Below are positions 1 through 7,597 of a stretch of DNA of 29,298 nucleotides, piece after piece; within the stretch, counting starts at the first letter, position 1, and every line of letters begins with the position of its first letter. The translations under genes were made by a program, and so were the position numbers. The notes under the pieces are model-generated. The model was not told where the DNA came from. It did no database searches and worked only from the letters and a program-made list of their open reading frames with translations. Source of the stretch: Blastocladiella britannica (taxonomy: Eukaryota > Blastocladiomycota > Blastocladiomycetes > Blastocladiales > Blastocladiaceae); NCBI GenBank assembly GCA_025349905.2, contig MU624713.1, positions 1-29,298 on the forward strand, read 5' to 3'.

Positions 1-38
1 TGAAGAATTCCGTTTGCGATAAAACGAACGTTTTTTTC

Positions 39-45
39 TACGTCA
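39..45 (+). promoter_or_regulatory. CRE/ATF-like half site TACGTCA
   Basis: A TACGTCA heptamer, the core bound by CREB/ATF-type bZIP factors, lies about 60 bp upstream of the first ATG of the F-BAR gene and follows a T-rich stretch. A single 7-mer can occur by chance, so this is only a candidate. The rest of 1-106 shows no other recognisable element. Confidence 0.2.
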
Positions 46-106
46 CTTCCATCACAGAATTCCGACACCCGAACGCTGTTCAGTGCGCAGCCGTGTACTG
101 CAAACC

Positions 107-3048
107 ATGCCTCCAGAACCTCTGACAGCGGCAACGCCAGCAACCGGATTCCCGTCGCTCGCCCGATCCGCGTTTGGCACGCTTCGCAAATCGCCCTCGA
201 CGCTTCCACCGGCAGATCCACCACAAGTCACTGGAGCAACAGCAGCCGCTTCACTGCCCTCGCCCGCGTCCACAGCATCGTCACCGACGTCGCCTGCATC
301 CAACACCGGCACACTGTCTCCGACCACCACTCCTGGCGCCAATGCAGTCCCTCTCTCGGCCGGGATCGCCGAGCAGTTACTGGTACATGATCCCGCGGAT
401 CATGGCTCATCAAAACGAAATTAATTCTGACTTTGCAACAGACTCTGGTGGCCCCTAGCGCCTACATTCCGCCGCTGCTCACGCACGTGTACCACCACAA
501 GCTCGCCGGCGACCATTTCGCCGACTTTGCGCGTGATCTGGCAACCGAGTACGCGGCGCACGGGAAAGCAGTCGCCAAATTACTGGCGCGGTCTCCCTTG
601 TCGTCCGCTGACGAGTTCCCACCCGGCTCGCTCGGGCTCTTGGCAGCGCCATGGGCCGCGCTGCACCACGAACTCACCGTTGATTCCCAAAATTCGATTG
701 CGTTCGGGAGTATGGTGGTCGCCAAGGCCGTGGATGCGGTCCGCGACGCATGTGCGAAAGACCGATGGAAGAATGCGCGTGCGGCCGAGTCGCGGGCGGT
801 GAAAGCGGCCAGGAACTGGGAAGAGGCCCGTGACAAGTACGTGGCGGGAGCCGACAAGCTGTCGGACAAGAAGCTCGGCAAGTTGCGCGCGAAGCGCGAC
901 AAGGAGCGCGCGAGCTGGCAGGCCGAGGCTGCGGTGGCGTTCAACTCGGCGCAGGCCTTGGACGCTGCCGTGATCACGGCCGTCGCGTCCAGTATCGCCG
1001 CCATGGCCGAGGCGCGGTCCACTTCGGCCGCGTCGGTAAGAGTTGCACGAGACGCGGTGGCGGCAGAAGCAGGAATGGTGTCGGTGGACCGCGCGGTGCA
1101 GGCCATCGCCGCCATGGCGGGTTCCGACGCCGGGCCACCGGCGCCAGTCAAGGTCGTCAAGCGCGGATGGTTGAGCGGCAATTCCAAGGACGGCGGCAAG
1201 GACGGCAGCAAAGACAAGGACAAGTCGGCAGGTGCCAACAACGCTCCCGCACAGGAGCTGGGCGTGCCGGGGAATGTGGATGCCGACGGGTTCACGATCC
1301 GACCGGACGAGGCCGCGGTCACGCCAAGCGAGAAATCTGCGCAGGACGCCGACTCGGACGCCGACTCGGACCACGAGGAGAACGGCGTGCCCGATCCGTT
1401 TGCGGCGGGTAAACTCAAGATTGCCATCAAGGGTGCCCCCGAGCCCCCGGCGCTGGCCGCCGCCACGGGAGGAATGCCGCCGCCATTGCCGTCCCGAGTG
1501 CCGTCTCAGAACACTGGGTCGGGTATGGCAGCACCAGTACCACCGAGCTTGCCTCCACGTCCGTCAAGCGCAGCCTCGTCCTTTATCGTGTCGGAAGCTG
1601 CAAGTCGACCACCGTCTAACCTATCGGCAGGTCCTGTGGACCTTTTCGGTGGGTCTCCACTGCACGCGCTGCCTCCAGTATCGCTCCCGGTCGTCAACAC
1701 CAATCCCATCGTCCCGGCTACAACGGCGGCGACGACGAGTGGGCCATTACTCTTGTCTCCCCTCAGTGGAACCTCGGCCTTTTCGAGCGACTCGGGACCA
1801 CAGCAGCAGCCCAACCCGCACTTTTCATTCACGACGGCCGCGCTGGCCGCCACCGTCGTGAGCAACGGTGCGAGTACCGCCCGAGCCCGCGGGCGACGTT
1901 CAATTGCCGCGCCTTCTGGGATGCACGGGACAGCAGGAGAGAATGCAAGCACGGGCACGTTCCCGGGGCTCGCATCTGCACAAAGCGGCGGGTTTCCAGC
2001 GGTCGGGAGCGGCGGCATTTCTGCGAGCCCTTCGTTTGGCGGCGGATTCTCGGCCTTTGGCACGTTGACGCTCTCGCAGGCCAGCTCGCCTGAGCGGCAC
2101 GTCCCTGCACCACCACCACCTGCATTCAATTTCGGATTTACGTCAACGCCACCGCCACCACTGTCACCACCGCCGGCCATTTCATCCACTTCGCCGTCGG
2201 CGTCAGTGGCGGCGGTGGTGCCATCACCGACGCAGGACGCATTTGACCATTTCTCCAACTTTTCGCCGTCGCCCAGCAGCAACAACAACAACGCAAGTGT
2301 TCTTTTGCTCGCGCACAACGAGCAAATCAAGTTGCTGGCCATGGACGGTCGCATCGTGCGGCTGATGGTTGGCGGATGGTTTGCCATGAGCGGCACGTCA
2401 GGGCCTTCGCCCCTCCCGCCATCGATCGGGTTTATCAATCCAGACGGCATGAGCGTGGCCGACGCGGCGGGAACAGTACACACGACGCATCGTGTGTCGC
2501 TATCGGCACCTTCCGGAACACCTCCCAGTGGAGCGTTGTACGCGCGGTACCAAGGCACGGTGTCGCCAAATGTCCAGCTTCCCGTGACCGTATCAGCGCC
2601 AACCGTGACCCGTGGTCCCGCATCGCGCGCACTGGCCGTGTCAGTGACGTGGACCGCGACCCACCCGTCCGTGACTGTGTCGGCGGTAGCGCTGCTGGTC
2701 GCCGACGCGCCGTACAAGCTGGCCGAGGCCGACGTGACTGCCAACCCACACGCCGCGGTCCCACGTGCGGCTGACGGTGCCATGGTGCTCAGCGGGTCCG
2801 ATGTGCAGGCATCGGGACAGCTGGCACTGGCGTGGATCGAGCCGTGGGCAAGGGAAGAGTCGCCGCTGGCGCTCGAGGTGCGGCTGGAGCTCGAGTGGGC
2901 GGGGGCGCTTGCATCGGTCGCTCCGGCTATGGGCGAGGGCGCTCGCGTGGTCGAAAAGAAAGGGTCGAGTAAACTGTACGTCTGGCGGTACGCGATCTCC
3001 GCGGCAGCCTCTGGTTCGGTTACTGATACAGACGGCGCGAGAGGCTGA
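107..3048 (+). CDS. FCHO/SYP1: FCHO/Syp1-like endocytic protein (F-BAR domain, linker, mu-homology domain)
   Basis: Predicted exons 107-382 and 442-3048 join in phase 0 to give 960 residues. Residues 93-305 are mostly helical and fit an F-BAR domain, with an FCH-like start (GDHFADFARDLATEY) and long Ala/Lys/Glu helices. A linker follows that carries DADGFTIRPDEA (about 371-382), an acidic Asp/Ser stretch, a DPF motif (about 409) and KLKIAIKG. This resembles the conserved linker of FCHO and SGIP1 proteins. A Ser/Pro/Gly-rich disordered region comes next. The last 245 or so residues fit a mu-homology domain: the ALYARYQG, SGQLALAW and SKLYVWRY strands occur in the family's order. FCHO/Syp1 proteins bind curved membrane and recruit or activate AP-2 and cargo at early clathrin-coated pits. 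The 92-residue Ser/Thr/Pro-rich N-terminal extension ahead of the F-BAR domain is unusual and depends on the exon 1 call. Family assignment is firm; the extreme N-terminus is less so. Confidence 0.78.
383..441 (+). other. Intron 1 of the FCHO-like gene
   Basis: This 59-bp intron has donor GTACAT, a TTCTGAC branch-like site at 424-430 and acceptor CAACAG. The downstream reading frame has no ATG of its own before the F-BAR region, which forces an upstream exon. Both flanking exons are phase 0. Confidence 0.6.
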
Positions 3049-3065
3049 TAGAATGCAACGGTATA

Positions 3066-3071
3066 AATAAA
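3066..3071 (+). terminator. Poly(A) signal AATAAA of the FCHO-like gene
   Basis: AATAAA lies 18 nt after the TGA at 3046-3048 and runs into an A tract. It sits in the 29-bp gap before the stop codon of the convergent gene at 3078, so the two 3' untranslated regions must overlap. Confidence 0.5.
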
Positions 3072-3077
3072 AAAAAT

Positions 3078-3836
3078 CTATTCGCAGTCCCATTCCGCGC
3101 CCAGCGACGCGAGGAGCGCAAGGTCCTTGTCCCGCAGCAATAGGTGCTCGGAATACCACTCGTCACTTTTACTGTGGAGGTTCTCGTGCTCGCCGCCCAC
3201 TTCCAGCAACCAAATGTTTTCGCGCGTCAAAACTATGCATGCGATTTCGCCCGTTTCCGAGAAGTGCATGACGCGGACTTCGGTGGTCGCTCCAGACGAA
3301 GAAGAAGAAGGAGGAGGAGCGATATGGGGACAATGGCGCTTGCCCGGTGGCCCAGCAGACGCATTTCGGTCCTCTTGGCCAGTATCATTGTTGTTGTCGT
3401 CGTCGTCACGACAGAGCGTCCGTTTTCGCACTAACGATCTTGGATCGTGACCATGCGCTGCCCCTGCCTCCACTTTCGGGGAGACCTTTGTTGAGGTTTT
3501 TTCAAGCTTCATTTTCGTTGCTGGCGGTGCAAGCGGCGGCGGTGGTGGTGGTGGTGGTGGTGGTGCACCGGTACGGAGCGCAATCGTCCCAGACTTGTGA
3601 GCAGGGGGCAGACCAAGCTCGGTGGCACTTCCGCTCCTGGGTGAGGGCGAGGTACGCGGCAACAACGCGTCGTCGACGACGTGCACCAAAGTCACGTCAA
3701 TGCGCACATCGATTTGGCGAAGAGCACACATAGCAGCATCGTCCGCAGCGGCGCGACTCACGGCGGCGGTGGCCGCGGCGTAAATGGCGTCCAAAAGACG
3801 CGTCCGAATGGCGAGCACGTCGGCGTCCGGTATCAT
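3078..3836 (-). CDS. Uncharacterised 252-residue protein with poly-proline and acidic tracts
   Basis: One exon runs from ATG at 3836 to TAG at 3078. I do not recognise a family. The first 60 residues are helix-prone and Ala-rich. A poly-Pro run (about residues 90-104) and a Ser/Asp/Asn-rich linker follow, including a DDDDNNND run and possible basic nuclear-signal residues (RKR, KRH). The last 75 residues look folded: alternating hydrophobic strands (VRVMHFSETGEIACIVL, NIWLLEVGG) are followed by a helix ending in EWDCE. This compact C-terminal segment is the part most likely to be conserved. The gene is convergent with the FCHO-like gene and tandem with the next minus-strand gene, 51 bp away. 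AT-rich TATA-like elements lie 11-30 bp upstream of the start. Confidence 0.7.
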   Translation of the reverse strand: MIPDADVLAIRTRLLDAIYAAATAAVSRAAADDAAMCALRQIDVRIDVTLVHVVDDALLPRTSPSPRSGSATELGLPPAHKSGTIALRTGAPPPPPPPPPPLAPPATKMKLEKTSTKVSPKVEAGAAHGHDPRSLVRKRTLCRDDDDNNNDTGQEDRNASAGPPGKRHCPHIAPPPSSSSSGATTEVRVMHFSETGEIACIVLTRENIWLLEVGGEHENLHSKSDEWYSEHLLLRDKDLALLASLGAEWDCE

Positions 3837-3887
3837 AATGGAATGTTATATTTAATACTGTTATAAAAAGAGCGTTGCCAATGGCAT

Positions 3888-4604
3888 TCAGGCAAACCCG
3901 TCCTTGACGACGTGCCGCGCGCGCTGGCCATCGGCATTGATGAGCAACCACTCTTGCAACCGGTTTTCCAAGTACTTGCCCGCCCAGGGCCCGTCCTCGG
4001 GCGTGAATTCCGCGTCGTAGAGGTACGGCACCAGGAACGGGAGCATATCCGGAGATGGAACCAAAAGCACAAAGACCAGACGGTGCGAGGGCCGAGCCGG
4101 GTAAGGTACCGGGTCCGAGACGAGCATTTGCTGGATAAGGGTAAAGTCGAACGTGGACTTGAGCTCGACGCGGTTGGTCAGGGTCGGGGTGCGATCATTG
4201 GTCCCTTCCTCGTCGGTCTCTTCGTCTTCTTCGACCAGCAAGCCGTAGTTGGCGACCGCAAGGACCGTTACCGACGCGTCCATGTCGCGTAATCGCGCCT
4301 CTTCGGCGGCAACTTGGGTCGCAATCCAGTCGCGGGCTTCCACGTCAATGTCAAAGTCTTGGTCAGCATCTTGGCCGTCGCCTTGGGGCGCGTCTTGGGA
4401 GGCAGGGACCACAATTGGCTCCGTGTTGGTCGTGGTCGTGGCGGCGGTGTTCGTGGAGGGCAGGTTCTCGAGCGTGTCGAGGAACGCAAAGACGTCGTGC
4501 TCGGTGGTGGTGGTGGTGTCCACTTCAGGAGTGTCAGCATTGCTGGTGGCACCAGGGCGGCGGCCGACGCGTCGCTGCTTCTGTCGCAGTCCCTTTGGCG
4601 GCAT
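3888..4604 (-). CDS. Uncharacterised 238-residue protein, basic N-terminus, acidic middle
   Basis: The start is taken as the ATG at 4604, giving MPPKGLRQKQRRVGRRP. The frame stays open upstream to 4886, but that extension would be antisense inside the next gene and is unlikely. The stop is TGA at 3888. The N-terminal 20 residues are strongly basic, like a nuclear or nucleolar signal. Residues about 25-85 are Thr/Asp/Gln-rich and disordered. A helix rich in Glu/Ala/Arg and an acidic patch (EEDEETDEEG) follow. The last 95 residues look folded, with strong hydrophobic strands (HRLVFVLLVPSPDMLPFLVPYLY) and a helix with ENRLQEWLL. I cannot assign a family. The gene is divergent from the gene at 4652, only 47 bp between start codons. 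Confidence 0.7.
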   Translation of the reverse strand: MPPKGLRQKQRRVGRRPGATSNADTPEVDTTTTTEHDVFAFLDTLENLPSTNTAATTTTNTEPIVVPASQDAPQGDGQDADQDFDIDVEARDWIATQVAAEEARLRDMDASVTVLAVANYGLLVEEDEETDEEGTNDRTPTLTNRVELKSTFDFTLIQQMLVSDPVPYPARPSHRLVFVLLVPSPDMLPFLVPYLYDAEFTPEDGPWAGKYLENRLQEWLLINADGQRARHVVKDGFA

Positions 4605-4651
4605 TCTTTTATATTTTTTTCCCACGCCAAAAAGGGCCATTACCGTATTAA
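4605..4651. promoter_or_regulatory. 47-bp divergent intergenic spacer / bidirectional promoter
   Basis: The two start codons (4604 on minus, 4652 on plus) face away from each other across only 47 bp. The spacer is AT-rich beside the minus-strand gene (ATATAAAAGA immediately before its ATG) and contains a short GGCG/GGCC core. It must hold both leaders unless transcription starts inside the opposite gene. Confidence 0.5.
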
Positions 4652-7519
4652 ATGGCACCACCACCACAGTTAGCACCGTCGCCGGGCAATAGCCATGGCA
4701 ACAGCAACGGCATTGAGACACCCCGGACGGCACTCTCGCGTCGTGCATCTCGGTCGGCGCATGTGCCCTCCTCGCCCGCGCTGGCCTCGCCGATCGCCGC
4801 CGCCGCTGACCGTCGCCGCCAACCGCACCTTCTGGTCGCCCACCAGCACCAGTACTCCCAACAGCACTCGCATTCTCAGCACTCACGGCCGCATCTCCAC
4901 CACCATGAGCTTCAACAAGTACAAAAGCACCCGGACCACCCGCACGTCTACACGTTCGCGCACGACCCCCTCACGCCACTGCTGGCGGCCAAGCTGCGCG
5001 TGCGCGGCCTGTCCCTTCGTCTCGATCGCCTGGTGGCCTCGGAGGTGGACCGCGTCTTGGCCCGCCGCCGTGACCGCCGTGCGATGGTTGGCCACCAATG
5101 GCGGGCCGCTCTCGTCGCCGAATCGGCTGCTGTCGACCGTCGCCCGCCTCCTGCTATGCCTCTGCCTCCTTGTGATGATGCAATTGCCCCTACCGTCCTG
5201 GCTGCTGGCGCAGAATCAGCTCCTGGTATGGACGAGAGCCTTACAATCGACCCGCCGGAGGGAAAAGTCGCTGCCCTTGATTCAGCGCTGGAACGGCTGG
5301 GCGATCTCGAAATGCAGCTGGTCATGCACATGGTCGAGCAGCAGGAGCGGGAAACGGCCGCTGCCTCGGCCTCGGCCACCCCGACCGAGACCACGACCGC
5401 GGGTGTGGTCCCTGCTCCCGCAGTTGCCGCAGTTCTGGGTGGACCGGGCATTGTCCGTCGCCGGCGCAGTCTCGCTGATCCGTTGCTGACCGGACCCGGG
5501 CGAGGCAGCGGCATGTCTCCTACAACAACCATGGCACCAGCCTCAGGCTCTCCTCCTCGCGGCGCTCGTGTGCGACTGTCTGCCTCCTCCTCAACTTCAG
5601 CAGTACCCGCACAAGACGGCAGCGGTGGGGACTGGCATCCACCGCCCTCTCGCTCGTCCAGCACCGTGGTCTCTCCGTCGGACGCACAGCTTCACCAGCT
5701 GACGCGCCGCGCGTCCCGCCCCAGTCCAAGCGTGGTCGATGCATCCGTCGCCCAGCTAGGGGCTGCGGTTGGCCCGTACCGGCCGTCGCGGTCGCCTTCT
5801 CCCCGCGCCCACTCTCACTCTCGCTCGCCCCGATCCGCATCCGCCCACTCGGGTGGTGAATTTGCGCACCATGGACAATCTGCCTTGTCGCCGCCTACAC
5901 ACGTACCGCCCCGCCGCGGCAGTGGCACCCGCGATCGTGACCGCCGAAACCGGCATGGTGGCGGGTCCTCCTCGTCGGCTCCAGCCGGCCAGCCGCCGAG
6001 GGGAGCTGCACCGAGCGGCTCACGCGCGGGCCACGGTGCAGGCGCGCGAGACCTGCCGCCGTCGCTTCCGCCGCTGCCGCCGCTCCCGTCTCCGGGCATG
6101 GCCCGTGGGAGCAGCTCCAACAGCATCACCTCCAGTCACTCTGGGCGGCCACAACAACAGCATGCCCAGCCCATTCCACCCATGCTGGCGTCGTCGGCGC
6201 CCTTTGGTGGCCGTGCGCCGCGGGAGCGGTACGAGCGCGACACCGCCAACTTTCAGCAGCAGCAGCAACAGCCTCGAAGTGGCGGATCCGACCAGCAATT
6301 CTCACGCTCGGCCGGCGGCGGCAGTCACTCGTATCGCCCGCACTCGCCGCCAGGAGGAGGAGGCGGTGGAGACGTCGATATTGTCGGCCCCGTGTCGCGT
6401 AGGCCGTCGGCTGGGCCGCTCCCGCCGCTTCCGCAAGCACCTCACCATGATCGCGGAAGCACTGGGAGTGGCGTTGCCTCCACCTGGGAAACACGCGATC
6501 GGCCAGCGTTGCCGCCACCTCCGCCCCTTACCCGCACCGGCAGCGGCAGTGGTAGTGGTAGCGGTCCGTACGGCCCGCGGGCTCGGTACGAGGCGCCAGA
6601 ACATGGTTCTCTTCCACCAGCACCGTTGTCGGGAAAAGGAGGAACTGGTTCTTCTCTTCCGCCGCTCCCAAACGATCCCGTGTTCCACGACTCTGCAGCC
6701 GCAGCCACTGCTCCTGCGCGGTCGCGCCACGCGTCGGGCGGCGACGCGGCGTCGCTGCACTCGGGTCTGTCGGGCGGAAGCGGCAGTGCCACAAACTTGC
6801 CGGCTGTCGCCAGTGGTGCTGGTAGTGCCCAGTTACCGCCACTGCCGGGCCCGTTACTGCATGGCCCCGTATCGTTTCGCGACCACCGCGACCCCCCGTT
6901 CCACAACCACCCGACATCGCGAGATCATCACCACCGAGAACACCACCTCGGTCACCGCGACTACCCGCATCGCGACAATCATCACCGTGACCACCACCAT
7001 CACCGTGACCACCACTACCGCGACCGCGGTAACGGGCCGTCGCAGCAGATGGCGCCGGCGACGGCCGGCGGTGGGGGATCGGCCCAAGCGTCTCAGCCAT
7101 CGGCGTACGCGGGGTACGAGCGGCGCCGCGAATGGGACCGAGAGCGGGTGCGGTACCGTGACAGCTATACACCTGGTGGTGCCGGGGGTGCTGGGGGCGA
7201 TGCTGCTGAATCCGGCGCTGCGGCTGACGATAGCGGAGGTCCGGCACTGGTGACGGCAACCGCCGACACCCACAGCGGTGGCACCAGTGGACCACGTGGG
7301 TTTGGAATGCGGCGAAGCAGCAGTAGCGGCGGTGGTGTAGGCGGTGGAGCGGGCGACGCGGGCGACAGTTATACGCCAGCAGCGACCGGTGGTGGTGGGA
7401 CTGGCGGCGTGAGTATTAGTAGTACCGGGGGTAATGTGGGCAAGCGCGACCACGACTGGAACCGGGAGACGGACCGCGATCGTGGCGGCCGAGACCGGGG
7501 TGGAGGGCGACGGTGGTAA
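4652..7519 (+). CDS. Large low-complexity protein with His/Arg/Asp repeat (955 residues)
   Basis: One uninterrupted exon runs from ATG 4652 to TAA 7517-7519. I recognise no family. After a Ser/Pro/His-rich start, residues about 98-165 are the most ordered part: helices with LTPLLAAKLRVRGLSLRLD and many Arg residues, followed near 205-225 by an amphipathic helix (LERLGDLEMQLVMHMVEQQ). The rest is mainly disordered Ser/Pro/Gly/Ala sequence with RxxS-type sites (RRASRPS, RRPSAG) that would suit basophilic kinases, plus PPLPPLP proline runs that could bind SH3 or WW domains. Residues about 742-793 are a His/Arg/Asp repeat. The C-terminus is Arg/Asp/Gly-rich (RDRGGRDRGGG), as in RNA-binding proteins. 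A role as a scaffold or RNA-associated protein is inference only. Confidence 0.7.
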   Translation: MAPPPQLAPSPGNSHGNSNGIETPRTALSRRASRSAHVPSSPALASPIAAAADRRRQPHLLVAHQHQYSQQHSHSQHSRPHLHHHELQQVQKHPDHPHVYTFAHDPLTPLLAAKLRVRGLSLRLDRLVASEVDRVLARRRDRRAMVGHQWRAALVAESAAVDRRPPPAMPLPPCDDAIAPTVLAAGAESAPGMDESLTIDPPEGKVAALDSALERLGDLEMQLVMHMVEQQERETAAASASATPTETTTAGVVPAPAVAAVLGGPGIVRRRRSLADPLLTGPGRGSGMSPTTTMAPASGSPPRGARVRLSASSSTSAVPAQDGSGGDWHPPPSRSSSTVVSPSDAQLHQLTRRASRPSPSVVDASVAQLGAAVGPYRPSRSPSPRAHSHSRSPRSASAHSGGEFAHHGQSALSPPTHVPPRRGSGTRDRDRRNRHGGGSSSSAPAGQPPRGAAPSGSRAGHGAGARDLPPSLPPLPPLPSPGMARGSSSNSITSSHSGRPQQQHAQPIPPMLASSAPFGGRAPRERYERDTANFQQQQQQPRSGGSDQQFSRSAGGGSHSYRPHSPPGGGGGGDVDIVGPVSRRPSAGPLPPLPQAPHHDRGSTGSGVASTWETRDRPALPPPPPLTRTGSGSGSGSGPYGPRARYEAPEHGSLPPAPLSGKGGTGSSLPPLPNDPVFHDSAAAATAPARSRHASGGDAASLHSGLSGGSGSATNLPAVASGAGSAQLPPLPGPLLHGPVSFRDHRDPPFHNHPTSRDHHHREHHLGHRDYPHRDNHHRDHHHHRDHHYRDRGNGPSQQMAPATAGGGGSAQASQPSAYAGYERRREWDRERVRYRDSYTPGGAGGAGGDAAESGAAADDSGGPALVTATADTHSGGTSGPRGFGMRRSSSSGGGVGGGAGDAGDSYTPAATGGGGTGGVSISSTGGNVGKRDHDWNRETDRDRGGRDRGGGRRW
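6875..7030 (+). repeat. Imperfect repeat encoding HRDHH-type units
   Basis: Irregular repeats built on CACCG, CGCGAC, CATCAC and GACCAC encode a His/Arg/Asp-rich segment with variants such as HRDHHHHRDHHYRDR. The unit is about 4-6 codons and degenerate at the DNA level, suggesting slippage followed by drift under amino-acid constraint. Confidence 0.6.
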
Positions 7520-7559
7520 ACGCCTTCATTGGCCGGGCGTTCTCTCTTCTTTCCAACTC

Positions 7560-7565
7560 AATAAA
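7560..7565 (+). terminator. Poly(A) signal AATAAA
   Basis: AATAAA lies 40 nt after the stop of the gene ending at 7519 and 32 nt before the ATG of the next tandem gene, so the two transcription units nearly abut. Confidence 0.5.
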
Positions 7566-7597
7566 CAACACAGTCGTCGGGCAGCAAAGCGACAGCA

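Noticed and set aside
1506..2783. Long minus-strand frame (425 codons) antisense to the FCHO-like gene
   Set aside because: It lies wholly inside a gene with clear domains on the other strand. Its length follows from GC-rich codon bias, and its translation is featureless Gly/Ala/Pro.
4605..4886. Upstream extension of the 238-residue minus-strand protein
   Set aside because: It would run antisense into the first 78 codons of the divergent gene. The ATG at 4604 has a typical basic N-terminus and an A-rich leader.
5769..7253. Plus-strand frame of 494 codons overlapping the His/Arg/Asp-repeat gene
   Set aside because: It has an Arg/Thr-rich translation without domain-like segments. It is out of frame with the longer ORF, which has a good start and a nearby poly(A) signal.
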